DNA of 64,000 bases from Armatimonadota bacterium (GCA_023392285.1 JAEVZK010000011.1:1-64000); one strand, 5' to 3'; shown: positions 47,027-56,014, numbered from the stretch's first letter. Program-made: numbers and translations. The notes: a model not told the origin generated them from the letters alone.

Positions 47027-48352
47027 ATGTCAAACGAATTTAGCTGGAACAAGGTAATCGGAGATTCCGATAAGGAGTTGACGGATGGTTCGAGTGCGCT
47101 AAAGCCCGACCTCCAGTCGCAGGCGGAATCAATCCTCAAGAACTTCGAAGATCAGGATGATCCCCTGGGTCATTATCGACCCGCATTCGTCTCTCAAGAC
47201 GTTCACCAAATTCAACTCGACAGTGGTCGCTTTAACCATGAAGTCGATGTGGTCGAAGTCACTCAACTTGAAGCGGATGCCCAATCGGTAGCCAACGCCC
47301 ACATTGACGACATTCTGCGTGTCGCCATCGAGAGGAAAGCGAGCGACATTCACATCACGGTCGGATTACCTCCGATGGTTCGTCTGGACGGTGAGCTTGC
47401 TCCGCTGCCGTTTACGGTTGTGACCGAGCAGGTTTCCCGCCGACTGATCTACGAAACGTTTACCGAAGAGCAACTGCAAAAGTTTGAGCAGACGCATGAG
47501 CTTGACTTTGCCTACAGCGTGAAAGGATTGGCTCGCTTCCGTTTCAACGCCTATGTTCAGCGTGGTTCGGTCACCGGAGCACTCCGTGTGATCCCAACTA
47601 AGATCCCGTCGTTTCAGTCTCTGGGCTTGCCGCCGGTCATTCGCGACATGTCGAAGCGAGTCAGCGGACTCGTGCTCGTCACTGGACCTACCGGTTCCGG
47701 TAAATCGACGACGATCGCGACGATGATCGACGATATCAATGAGAACCGCACTTCGCACATTCTCACCATCGAAGATCCGATCGAATATCTGCACACCCAT
47801 AAAAAGTGCATGGTGAACCAGCGCGAATTACACGCTGACACCTATTCGTTCCACAATGCTTTGAGAGCAGTTCTTCGCGAAGATCCTGACATCATCCTGG
47901 TGGGTGAACTTCGCGACCTCGAAACGATCGAAGCTGCGCTCACCCTTGCAGAAACCGGACACCTCGTCTTCGGAACGCTTCACACGAGGAATGCCCCGGC
48001 GACGATCGACCGAATTGTCGACGTCTTCCCAAGCGATCAGCAAGATCAAATTCGCGTTCTGCTCGGCAATACCCTGGAAGGGATCGTGTCTCAGCAACTA
48101 CTGCCAAAGCTGGGCGGTGGCCGCTGTGCTGCCATCGAAATCATGCTCGGTACTCCGGCGGTAAAAAACCTGATTCGTGAAGGAAAGACGCACCAAATGT
48201 ACAGTGTCATCGAAACCGGAGCGAGCCTGGGGATGCAGACGATGGACGCATCGTTGGCGACCCACTTCCGCAATGGCTTCTGCTCGTACGAGGAATGCCT
48301 GATGCGATCGGTGGATAAGGAGACCTTCAGCCGACTCGCTAAAGGCGGTTAG
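47027..48352 (+). CDS. pilT: Twitching-motility ATPase PilT with N-terminal extension
   Basis: PilT is the hexameric retraction motor of type IV pili. The 441 residues contain the PAS-like N2 domain (ILRVAIERKASDIHITVGLPPMVRLDGEL), Walker A GPTGSGKST, the Asp box (ILTIEDPIEYLH), Walker B region and His box (GHLVFGTLHTRNA), and the AIRNLIRE-like C-terminal motif (AVKNLIREGKTHQM). About 90 acidic residues precede the normal PilT start. ATG 47027 is chosen; a TTG at 47006 would add seven residues. No other pilus genes are adjacent. Confidence 0.92.
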   Translation: MSNEFSWNKVIGDSDKELTDGSSALKPDLQSQAESILKNFEDQDDPLGHYRPAFVSQDVHQIQLDSGRFNHEVDVVEVTQLEADAQSVANAHIDDILRVAIERKASDIHITVGLPPMVRLDGELAPLPFTVVTEQVSRRLIYETFTEEQLQKFEQTHELDFAYSVKGLARFRFNAYVQRGSVTGALRVIPTKIPSFQSLGLPPVIRDMSKRVSGLVLVTGPTGSGKSTTIATMIDDINENRTSHILTIEDPIEYLHTHKKCMVNQRELHADTYSFHNALRAVLREDPDIILVGELRDLETIEAALTLAETGHLVFGTLHTRNAPATIDRIVDVFPSDQQDQIRVLLGNTLEGIVSQQLLPKLGGGRCAAIEIMLGTPAVKNLIREGKTHQMYSVIETGASLGMQTMDASLATHFRNGFCSYEECLMRSVDKETFSRLAKGG

Positions 48353-48353
48353 G

Positions 48354-48893
48354 CTACTTCGTTGCCACTGCCGAGAGACATTGCACCCCGTGAGAGAAGA
48401 GCTTCTCGACTCTCACGGAGCTAAGGCCGGCGTGCTTTAAGAGCCCTGAAAGACGCGCCTCGGTGTAGCCCCACTTGTGAAAGAGGCCATCGTTGTGCTG
48501 GTCGCCCCAGATCGATTGCGCATAAAGACCCCAACGGTGCTCGGTGTTGTAATCGTAGCTCGGGTTGGTATAGGCCGGAGGTTCGGGGCTCTCCAAGAAC
48601 TTCCGCAGGCACCACTCGATGTCTGGGACCTCGATCACAGCTTTGCCACCCAGGGTGAGCACCCGAGCCATTTCCGTGGTTAAGATGAGAGCGTCCCCAT
48701 AACCGAAATGTTCGAGCACATGTGAAAGGACCACTTCTTCAGCCGACTGATCAGCGAAAGGCAGGATGGGAAAATCTGCCTGCATCACCTCTGACGAGGC
48801 GGGGAATTTGTCTACGTTCAGGTATCCAGGTCGCAGATCGCAGCCACACCCGAGATTGAGTTTGAGTAGTCGCGACCGAATTTGAAGTGCCAT
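48354..48893 (-). CDS. SAM-dependent methyltransferase
   Basis: The 179 residues show class I methyltransferase motifs: LNLGCGCDLRPGYLNVD (SAM loop), DFPILPFADQSAEEVVLSHVLEHF, and RVLTLGGKAVIEVPDIEWCLRKF. It resembles small methyltransferases in polysaccharide clusters. The substrate is unknown. The ATG at 48893 fits the family start; a frame extending to 49070 lies within the upstream RidA gene. Its stop is one base from the pilT stop. Confidence 0.88.
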   Translation of the reverse strand: MALQIRSRLLKLNLGCGCDLRPGYLNVDKFPASSEVMQADFPILPFADQSAEEVVLSHVLEHFGYGDALILTTEMARVLTLGGKAVIEVPDIEWCLRKFLESPEPPAYTNPSYDYNTEHRWGLYAQSIWGDQHNDGLFHKWGYTEARLSGLLKHAGLSSVRVEKLFSHGVQCLSAVATK

Positions 48894-48939
48894 CAGAATA
48901 ATTGTCGGCAACTCACGGTAATTTTGCGAGCTTCTTGGA

Positions 48940-49305
48940 CTAATCGACCTTATACGCTTCCACTTCAAATTCGACCAGATACTTCGGATCGATGAGGGCT
49001 GCGACCTGAACCATGGTGGTGGCCGGCCGAATCTCACCAAATATCTCAGCGTGAGCCCTCCCGACCTCATTCCATTTTGAAATGTCGACTACAAACGCGC
49101 GGGTCCTCACCACATCCTCGGCTTGAAAGCCAAGGTCCTCTAACGCTGCTAGGCATCTCCGGAGGCTGTCCAACGATTGCTCGTAAGGGGTTTCTCCTTC
49201 GCCGACGGTGCCGCTGATCCAGGCGTGCCGACCCACCGCAACAGCTCGAGAATAACCAACCCGATCCTCCCAGAGTGCTCCCGAAGCCACCTGCCTTCGC
49301 TTCAT
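48940..49305 (-). CDS. RidA/YjgF-family enamine/imine deaminase
   Basis: The 121 residues match the RidA-like family: VGYSRAVAVGRHAWISGTVGEG, SLDSLRRCLAALEDLGFQAEDVVRTRAFVVDI, and ATTMVQVAALIDPKYLVEFEVEA. The catalytic Arg of true RidA (near GPYS/..R..V) is not clearly placed; the block ATTMVQV is of the Rid5/6-type. It probably removes reactive metabolites. TAATCT lies 6 bases before its ATG and no Shine-Dalgarno is present. It is divergent from hisS with 35 bases between starts. Confidence 0.88.
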   Translation of the reverse strand: MKRRQVASGALWEDRVGYSRAVAVGRHAWISGTVGEGETPYEQSLDSLRRCLAALEDLGFQAEDVVRTRAFVVDISKWNEVGRAHAEIFGEIRPATTMVQVAALIDPKYLVEFEVEAYKVD

Positions 49306-49340
49306 GCGCCAAGATTACTGGGAATTCGTCACAATAAGGT

Positions 49341-50600
49341 ATGCGTTTTCAGGCTCCACGAGGCACCCAAGATGTCCTTCCCTCGGAGAGTCACCTTTGG
49401 CTAAGGCTAGAGCAAGAGTTCCGCACGATCGCAGCTCTTTACGGCTATCGCGAGATTCGCACCCCTACGTTTGAAGATTACGACCTATTTGTGCGCACAT
49501 CCGGCGATAGCAGCGAAGTCGTGTCGAAGCAAATGTACGACTTTGTAGACAAAGGTGACCGACACGTTGCACTGAAGCCGGAAGAAACCGCCCCTGCGAT
49601 TCGGGCCGTTATCGAGCATGGGCTGTGTCCGCCTGGGACTGTCCTGCGATTGTCTTACATCACTCCGTTCTTTCGCTACGAGCGACCACAGAAGGGCCGT
49701 CTCCGAGAACCTCATCAATGTGGACTCGAACTGATCGGCTCTTCCAGTCATCTCGCGGATGCGGAAGTCATCGAAGCGACGGTTAAGTTCTATGAACGCA
49801 TCGGGGTGCCGAACATTTCCGTGTCCTTGAACTCGATTGGCCGCGACGAGTGCCGTGGCAAATTCAGGGAGGCTCTTCTCAAGTTTGCCGAGCCAGTCCT
49901 CAAGGATGCTGATGAGGAAGTCCGAGCAAGAGCTCTTAAAAATCCTCTAAGAATGCTTGACAGCAAAGATCCCAAGCTCCAGGAGGCTCTCAGGGAGGCA
50001 CCTCCCATTCTCGATTTTCTTGAGGAAGATAGCCGAGAACGCTTTGAAGCGCTGCAAAGCGCTTTATCAGAGGCAGGGATTCAGTATCAGGTAACGCCGT
50101 CCATCGTCCGCGGATTGGATTACTACACGGAAACCGTGTTCGAAGTCCTGAGCACCAGCCTCGGCGCGCAGAGCGCTCTCTGCGGCGGCGGGCGTTACGA
50201 CAATCTGGTGAAGGAACTTGGTGGACAGTCCACCCCAGCGGTCGGCGTTGGAATTGGCGTCGAACGTGCGCTCATTGTGCTGGATGCAGTGGGCAGTTCG
50301 TGGAGAGCGCCCCGGCTAGAGCTCTATATCGTCGCTGCCACGGAAGATGCTCGGCTCAAAGCTCGTGAACTCGCTCGTCGGTGCCGCGCACTTGGTATCA
50401 CGGTTGGCCTAGACCTCGATGGCAAGAAGATGGCCGCACAGCTCAAGCAGGCAGACCGGCTCGATGCGGTACGCGCCTTGATCATCGGCTCCGACGAGCT
50501 TGCAACGGGCTCGGTTACGATTCGCGACCTTTCAAGTGGAGATCAGCAAACCATCTCCGAGAGCGAACTCTTCGACGTTCTGAGAGGGAATGCGCCTTGA
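49341..50600 (+). CDS. hisS: Histidyl-tRNA synthetase
   Basis: This class II aminoacyl-tRNA synthetase charges tRNA-His. The 419 residues have motif 1 (GYREIRTPTFEDYDLF), motif 2 (LRLSYITPFFRYERPQKGRLREPHQCGLELIG), the histidine-A and -B regions (GLDYYTETVFEV), motif 3 (PAVGVGIGVERALIVL), and the C-terminal anticodon-binding domain. A CACAAT box ends 5 bases before the ATG. Its last bases overlap the TTG of the following beta-barrel gene (TTGA). Confidence 0.96.
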   Translation: MRFQAPRGTQDVLPSESHLWLRLEQEFRTIAALYGYREIRTPTFEDYDLFVRTSGDSSEVVSKQMYDFVDKGDRHVALKPEETAPAIRAVIEHGLCPPGTVLRLSYITPFFRYERPQKGRLREPHQCGLELIGSSSHLADAEVIEATVKFYERIGVPNISVSLNSIGRDECRGKFREALLKFAEPVLKDADEEVRARALKNPLRMLDSKDPKLQEALREAPPILDFLEEDSRERFEALQSALSEAGIQYQVTPSIVRGLDYYTETVFEVLSTSLGAQSALCGGGRYDNLVKELGGQSTPAVGVGIGVERALIVLDAVGSSWRAPRLELYIVAATEDARLKARELARRCRALGITVGLDLDGKKMAAQLKQADRLDAVRALIIGSDELATGSVTIRDLSSGDQQTISESELFDVLRGNAP

Positions 50601-51475
50601 GGTGGCTGGCATTTGTCGCTCTGGTCGTCGGTATGGCATCGACTGCGCTAGCTCAGAACCCTGATCTAGTTTTTCAGATCGACGGCCGGATGCAGTTTCT
50701 GGGGCAGCGGGAAGGTCCGACGTTCGTTCGGTTCTACGATAACCTTGGCCGACACTCGGTTGCTAGCATTAGGGCGTTTCTGGAGATCGGCTTTCAAGCC
50801 TTTGTTTCGCAGAAGTTCGCCCGTATCCCCAAGGATGCCGATTCTGATCAGCTTGACGAATACTACGTCGAAGACGAGGGGCTTTGGCGGTTAGGAAAGC
50901 AGTATCTCCCGTTTGGGGGAGGGAACTTCCTGCGCGAGAGCGTGCTCGCCGCTCGGGGAGAAACGACGCTTCTGTTCGAGAATTTTCCCATTGTCGTAGC
51001 CGCTTGCGATGCTGGGGAGGGCAAGCAGAGAGGTTTTGTCGGACGGCTTGGCTCTAACTACGCCCTGAGCTTTGCGGTGGGCCGCCATTTTGGAATCAAT
51101 GGCACTTCGTTTGATCTCGTGAGGCGGCCAGAAGAGAGTCCTGGAGCGGGGAGGGGCTACCGGGAGATCTATGGCTTTGATCTGAAGAATCGGGTGCTTC
51201 CTGGCATTCAACTGGCGGGCGAGGCGGTGCTGCTCCGATCAGGAGAGACCTCACTGGACCGCGATAACTTCATGTTCGACCTTAGCGCACATTTTGACTC
51301 CGATCCGGATAGCCAACTGACCTTCGGCTGGACGCGGGACATTGCAGCCCACCATGATTTTTACCGCGCAGGTGCAAGCATTTTCTTTAGCCGCTATCTC
51401 ACGATGGAGCCGATGATCCGCTACCGAAACTCTGAACTCTACGATCTTTCGTTGACCGCTCACTTTCGCTTCTGA
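50597..51475 (+). CDS. Putative outer-membrane beta-barrel protein
   Basis: A TTG overlapping the hisS stop opens a signal peptide (RWLAFVALVVGMASTALAQ), with GAGGG 8 to 9 bases upstream; total 292 residues. The mature protein is made of alternating-polarity strands and ends in Phe (LSLTAHFRF), the classical recognition signal of the outer-membrane insertion machinery. No porin family is recognised. It implies a Gram-negative-type envelope. A coiled-coil membrane protein gene follows in TGATG overlap. Confidence 0.72.
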   Translation: MRWLAFVALVVGMASTALAQNPDLVFQIDGRMQFLGQREGPTFVRFYDNLGRHSVASIRAFLEIGFQAFVSQKFARIPKDADSDQLDEYYVEDEGLWRLGKQYLPFGGGNFLRESVLAARGETTLLFENFPIVVAACDAGEGKQRGFVGRLGSNYALSFAVGRHFGINGTSFDLVRRPEESPGAGRGYREIYGFDLKNRVLPGIQLAGEAVLLRSGETSLDRDNFMFDLSAHFDSDPDSQLTFGWTRDIAAHHDFYRAGASIFFSRYLTMEPMIRYRNSELYDLSLTAHFRF

Positions 51476-52080
51476 TGAAAGTTCTGACTCATCCAGTTCC
51501 CATCTTGGCGCTTGCAGTCGCAGTTGGAGCGGCGGTTCTGTCGAATCTACCAATGATGATTCTCGGGCTGGTCGTGGCGGTGGCTTCGGTTGGCCTTTTA
51601 TCCGCCCGCGAGGTGCAGGCGGACCGTAGAGAACGGGGCGAAGACAACCTCTCTGGAAATGCGGCGGTTCTGATCCAGCCGATCAGAATGCGTGCGGATC
51701 GGATCGAGGCACTCTACCTTTCAAACCGTGATGCCCCTCCGATGCAGATCGTTGGCGCACAGACTGTTGAAAGTGCGAAGTCGATCTTGGCGGGCAGCGT
51801 AGCACTTGTGAACAAACGGCAAGAGCTCACGAAAATTATCCGGTTGGCGGCCGCGTCCGTTGAAGTCGGGGAGCTTCAGAAGAGGATCGAAGAGATCGAC
51901 GCTAATCTGGCTGAAGCGAGTCGCGCGTTGGACCAGCTATTCCAAGGTTTAACGGGCACGTTAACAGACAGTCAAGAGGGTGCGAGCAATGACTTGCGCG
52001 AGCGAATCGCGCATGCGAGTGCTGTATCGAAGACTCTCAACGAAGTCGATAGTCTCATTCGACCTTTCCAAAGTGGTTAA
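51475..52080 (+). CDS. Membrane-anchored coiled-coil protein, unknown function
   Basis: I do not recognise it. Two short membrane helices at the N-terminus (about 8-45, PILALAVAVGAAVLSNLP then MMILGLVVAVASVGLL) are followed by about 150 cytoplasmic residues of helix with coiled-coil propensity (VGELQKRIEEIDANLAEASRALDQLF and later). The start overlaps the stop of the beta-barrel gene. A bacterial nucleoid or membrane scaffold role is possible but unsupported. Confidence 0.65.
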   Translation: MKVLTHPVPILALAVAVGAAVLSNLPMMILGLVVAVASVGLLSAREVQADRRERGEDNLSGNAAVLIQPIRMRADRIEALYLSNRDAPPMQIVGAQTVESAKSILAGSVALVNKRQELTKIIRLAAASVEVGELQKRIEEIDANLAEASRALDQLFQGLTGTLTDSQEGASNDLRERIAHASAVSKTLNEVDSLIRPFQSG

Positions 52081-52101
52081 TTTTCGGTAGCCTTACACCA
52101 G

Positions 52102-52545
52102 ATGAGCACGACGCGTCGCGCCTACGATTTGTTGCGAGGATATGTGAACCGCGAGTACGACCGCATCAAAGGCGTCGACTTCGATTCTGCCCAACGCGAA
52201 CTGGACCAGGCGATCGAGGGAGGTGCCCCGAGGGGCGGCAAACCCGGGCCATTCAATTCGTCATCGGACGGGTCACAAGGACAGTCAAGCGATTCCCAGG
52301 AGCCTATGTCGCGCGAAGAGCGCGCATCTAGAATTCTTGGCGTAGAGGTGAATTGCAGCTTTGAGCAGGTCCGAAAGGCATTCGAACGTCTGAACAAGCG
52401 AAGTGAGCCGAGCAATTTCCCCGTTGACAGCCGAGAACGTGACCAGGCCGCTCAGATACAAAAGCACGTGCAGTGGGCTTACGGCGTGCTAACGGATGAA
52501 GTTGATACGGTGGAAAAGCGATTTCGATCTCTCGAAATCGACTAG
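52102..52545 (+). CDS. Small protein with degenerate J-like domain
   Basis: The 147 residues end in a helical domain resembling a DnaJ J domain (SREERASRILGVEVNCSFEQVRKAFERLNKR, then AAQIQKHVQWAYGVLTD), but the HPD tripeptide is missing, so it should not activate a DnaK. A flexible Gly/Ser-rich linker precedes it and a basic N-terminal helix starts the protein. It is the last gene of the hisS-barrel-coiled-coil run and is followed by a hairpin. Confidence 0.65.
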   Translation: MSTTRRAYDLLRGYVNREYDRIKGVDFDSAQRELDQAIEGGAPRGGKPGPFNSSSDGSQGQSSDSQEPMSREERASRILGVEVNCSFEQVRKAFERLNKRSEPSNFPVDSRERDQAAQIQKHVQWAYGVLTDEVDTVEKRFRSLEID

Positions 52546-52560
52546 CGTATTTCCCCCAGA

Positions 52561-52588
52561 GCAAATGGAGGGCTGTCCCTCCATTTGC
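52561..52588. terminator. Hairpin between convergent genes
   Basis: GCAAATGGAGGG and CCCTCCATTTGC form a perfect 12-bp stem with loop CTGT, centred between the + strand gene ending 52545 and the - strand dipeptidase ending 52598. T-runs are poor on both sides, so it may end both transcripts weakly. Confidence 0.7.
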
Positions 52589-52597
52589 CCATTTCGG

Positions 52598-53995
52598 TCA
52601 AGGCATGACGGCTAGGCGATAGAGGATGTGGGCGTAAATGCGGCTCATCTTGAATAGGTGCTCGACTTTCAAGCGCTCGTCAGTTTCGTGGGCGTTTCCG
52701 TCGCCCTCCCAACCCGTGCCGATGCTCACCGTATTCGGGATCGCGCGTGCATAGGTGCCGCCTCCCATGACGCCGGGGCGTCGTTTTTCGCCAGTTTCCT
52801 CCTCGTACACTTCGCAGACTGTCTTGACGAGGGGATGGTCGAGCGGAAAATAGAGAGAGGGACTATCGGAAAAATCCTCCAGCTTCCATCCGCTTTCGAG
52901 GTTCGCCAGATAGGTCTCGCACATCTGTTTCAGCTTGTCTCCTTTCCAGGTCGTCGGGTAGCGGACATTGAACGTCATTCGCACAACTGCTTCGTCGCTG
53001 GTGATGATGCCTAGGTTGTTCGTAAGGTCATGGCTGACCTCGTCGTTGCCATGGATGCCGATCCCGGGTCCGCTGATGTGAGTTGAGAGGAATAGCTCCT
53101 GAAAGTAGTGCGCGGTTGACAGAGGGGAGATTTCCGACAGGAAGCGCAGCACGCGAATTGCGGCGTTATCGCCGCCAAAGGGAATACTGCCGTGGCAAGC
53201 CTTACCAATGGCGGTGACGTTGAGGTCGTCGCCATCCCATTTGAAAGTGACATTGCGGTCCCAAGAATCCGCTAGCTTCTCATCGACATGCTTTCTTGCT
53301 TCTTGCTTCACGCGAATTTTGGCAGCGCACGAATCAATCACGATGTTGGGGCGCTGGCCTCCCTCGATTCCCAAAAGCTCCATTTCAGCGCCCTTATTTA
53401 AGGGAACCGTGATGATCAAATTCGCGATGCCCTTCTCCGCATGATAAAGAGGCCAGCCTGAATCGGGTGCGACTCCGTAAGTCGGAGGTTCTTCTGTCTC
53501 CATGTAGCGGTGTACGCAGCCGAATCCAGACTCCTCGTTGACTCCGAATACCTGTCGAATCCGTGCAGGAATGTTGGGAACGCATTCCTTGATCGCCCGA
53601 ATCGCGTAAAAGGACGCCATGGTCGGGCCTTTGTCGTCGGTCGAACCCCTTGCATAGATGTAGCCCTCGTCGATTTCGGCCCCGAAGGGTTCGTGCTTCC
53701 AACCAGGACCCGTCGGAACGACATCCAAGTGGCCCAGCGACATCACGAGCCGATCTCCTTGTCCGATCTCCCCAAAACCGATGTAGCCCTCGACGTCCTT
53801 GGTTTCCATGCCAGCGTTCTTCGCTAACTCGAGTGCGAAATCGAGTGCTCGCCGGTTCTCAGCTCCAAAAGGCGCGTTGGGTTCTGGGCTGGATTCCAAG
53901 CTCGGAATCTGCAGCATTTTGATGGTGTCGTTGAGAAGGTCTTGCTCATGAGCTTTCAGCCACTCATGGAGCTTTTCTACAATTGGATCGGCCAT
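52598..53995 (-). CDS. M20-family dipeptidase (PepV-like)
   Basis: This cytoplasmic zinc dipeptidase has 465 residues. It has the metal-binding SLGHLDVVP and RGSTDDKGP, the catalytic Glu region GVNEESGFGC, and later APDSGWPLYHAEKG and a C-terminal GGGTYARAIPNTVSIG. A large lid domain fits PepV/carnosinase types. TAATCT lies 6 bases before the ATG with no clear ribosome site. Confidence 0.92.
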   Translation of the reverse strand: MADPIVEKLHEWLKAHEQDLLNDTIKMLQIPSLESSPEPNAPFGAENRRALDFALELAKNAGMETKDVEGYIGFGEIGQGDRLVMSLGHLDVVPTGPGWKHEPFGAEIDEGYIYARGSTDDKGPTMASFYAIRAIKECVPNIPARIRQVFGVNEESGFGCVHRYMETEEPPTYGVAPDSGWPLYHAEKGIANLIITVPLNKGAEMELLGIEGGQRPNIVIDSCAAKIRVKQEARKHVDEKLADSWDRNVTFKWDGDDLNVTAIGKACHGSIPFGGDNAAIRVLRFLSEISPLSTAHYFQELFLSTHISGPGIGIHGNDEVSHDLTNNLGIITSDEAVVRMTFNVRYPTTWKGDKLKQMCETYLANLESGWKLEDFSDSPSLYFPLDHPLVKTVCEVYEEETGEKRRPGVMGGGTYARAIPNTVSIGTGWEGDGNAHETDERLKVEHLFKMSRIYAHILYRLAVMP

Positions 53996-54186
53996 CTTCT
54001 GAGATTACTCTGCACGTGAGGGGTCACTTTACGCCACTTCATGGATATTTCTTCGCGCAACCCGTGCGGATTACCAGGTTAGAATCGAAGCCCAAGTGGA
54101 AAAATCAGCACGTGCCGCGGGGGTTCAATCAGCCGCCCGAATCCTCGCATGGCACGTTTCAAGGCTAGACTCGTCAAAATAGGGAA

Positions 54187-55326
54187 GTGAATCCCGGCGA
54201 GCTCAAGCAACTCTTTTTCGAACACTTCGGACGCGAGCCGGAGATCATGGCGGTGGCTCCTGGCCGCATCAATCTCATCGGTGAACATACCGACTATAAC
54301 GACGGGTTCGTCTTTCCGGTCGCCATCGATCTGCAGCTGTTTGTTGCCGCTCGCCGTTGCGAGGGCCCCAGTCGCCTATTTTCAAAAGAAGTCGGAGAGA
54401 GTGAACCCTTCGACGCTCTTACCTGTGAGCCCCTCTCCATAGAGGGTTGGGAAAAGTATGCGGCGGGCATGGCTTGGGCTTTGCGCGACCAGCCAGGAAT
54501 CACGAACCTAGAGGCTGTCGTCGTCAGCCAAGTACCCATCGGGAGTGGGGTCAGCAGCAGCGCGGCCATGGAGCTCGCCTTCGGCGTCACCTTCAACGAA
54601 CTATCTGGCCAAGGTCGTGCCAATAAGGAATTGGCTTTGCTCGGGCAACGTGCGGAGAACGATTTTGTCGGCGTACAGTGCGGCATCATGGATCAGATGG
54701 CGAGCGCGATGGGAAAGAAGGGCAAAGCTATGTTCATGGACACGCGATCGCTCGACATCACCTATGCATCGATTCCCTCTGACTTGGCGCTTGTTGTGCT
54801 GGATACGGAGACGCCGCGAGCCCTTACCGATTCCGCCTACAACGAGCGGAGATCTCAATGTGAGCGTGCCGCTAGCATCATGAACGTTAAGGCCCTACGC
54901 GATGCAAGCCTTGAACAGCTGGAGGCAAAGAAAGACGCCATGGATGAGACGACGTACCGTCGTGCGAAGCACGTGATTTCAGAGAACGCACGAGCCCGCA
55001 GTATGGTCGATGCGCTTAACTCCGGCAACCATAATCGCATTGGCGCACTCATGAGAGCGAGCCATGAGAGCCTGCGAGATGATTACGAAGTGAGCAGCCG
55101 TGAACTCGACTTGATGGCAGAATCGGCTTGGGCCGCACCGGGCTGCATCGGAGCCAGAATGACGGGAGCAGGTTTTGGGGGAGCTTGCGTAGCATTGGTT
55201 GAAAAGGCGGAATTGGGAGAATTCACTGAATCCGTGAACCAAAGCTATTTTTCGTCGTCGGGAGTTAAAGGGGAAGTCCTGCCGTGCCAAGCCGTTGATG
55301 GCGCCCATATCTTTTGGAGCCACTAG
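54187..55326 (+). CDS. galK: Galactokinase
   Basis: This GHMP-family kinase phosphorylates galactose in the Leloir pathway. The 379 residues contain the signature APGRINLIGEHTDYNDGFVFP, the ATP loop VPIGSGVSSSAAMELA, the catalytic-Asp region GVQCGIMDQMAS and the C-terminal GARMTGAGFGGACVALV. No other gal genes are nearby. The start is a GTG with AGGGA just upstream. Confidence 0.95.
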   Translation: MNPGELKQLFFEHFGREPEIMAVAPGRINLIGEHTDYNDGFVFPVAIDLQLFVAARRCEGPSRLFSKEVGESEPFDALTCEPLSIEGWEKYAAGMAWALRDQPGITNLEAVVVSQVPIGSGVSSSAAMELAFGVTFNELSGQGRANKELALLGQRAENDFVGVQCGIMDQMASAMGKKGKAMFMDTRSLDITYASIPSDLALVVLDTETPRALTDSAYNERRSQCERAASIMNVKALRDASLEQLEAKKDAMDETTYRRAKHVISENARARSMVDALNSGNHNRIGALMRASHESLRDDYEVSSRELDLMAESAWAAPGCIGARMTGAGFGGACVALVEKAELGEFTESVNQSYFSSSGVKGEVLPCQAVDGAHIFWSH

Positions 55327-55578
55327 GACCTTCGCCAGATTTCGAACAATTGGTGACGTCGAGTTGGTCAACAAACCGAACGATCCAATTTTTTGCAGTT
55401 GCGCACGATGTAGCTCGCGCGTCTGCAGATCGGTGTTACAGATGGTGGGAGGCCAGATGTTGGTAGGATTGCGGGGACATCCATATTTTTTGCGAGGGGA
55501 CAACTTTCCATCTCAAAAATCGGCAACCTCTGTGGAATTAACTCAACAGGCGGTTAGAACGAAATGAGGGGTGGGTTA

Positions 55579-55854
55579 ATGCCAATGCCAAACACGACGC
55601 GGTCGGATCACTCGCATAGAGCGGTTCGTCTGACGAAGCGTGAGATTGAAGTCCTTAGCTTGATTGCGCAAGGACACAGCAGCAAGGAAGCAGCTGATAC
55701 TCTGTACGTAAGCAAAAGAACGGTGGATTTTCACCTTGCCAATATCTATGATAAGTTGCAAGTGAACAATCGAGTCCAGGCTTTTCGCGCGGCGACGCGC
55801 TTGGGTCTGATTCCGTTCGAGCCATCGTTCGGATACGCACGCGGCGACGCGTGA
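55579..55854 (+). CDS. Stand-alone LuxR/GerE-type HTH regulator
   Basis: About 91 residues comprise almost only a LuxR-type helix-turn-helix: LTKREIEVLSLIAQGHSSKEAADTLYVSKRTVDFHLANIYDKLQVNNRVQAFRAATRLGLI. No receiver or ligand domain is fused, as in GerE. The DNA target is unknown. The ATG at 55579 has GAGGGG 7 bases upstream; an ATG at 55564 is an alternative. A strong terminator follows, so it is monocistronic. Confidence 0.88.
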   Translation: MPMPNTTRSDHSHRAVRLTKREIEVLSLIAQGHSSKEAADTLYVSKRTVDFHLANIYDKLQVNNRVQAFRAATRLGLIPFEPSFGYARGDA

Positions 55855-55880
55855 GATAAGGCTTTCAATTCGTCAACACA

Positions 55881-55909
55881 AGCCCCTCGTTCCGAGGGGC
55901 TCTTTTTTT
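55881..55909 (+). terminator. Intrinsic terminator of the LuxR-type gene
   Basis: AGCCCCTCG and CGAGGGGCT form a 9-bp stem with a 3-base TTC loop followed by CTTTTTTT, 27 bases after the stop. Confidence 0.95.
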
Positions 55910-56014
55910 AATCATATGGCCGCAGCTCTGCTCCAACACCCCCGCGCCAGGACGGGATCACGGGATCATGGTTGCAGTGGAGGGCGTTGTTAAGCCACAA
56001 TAAACATCCCGACC

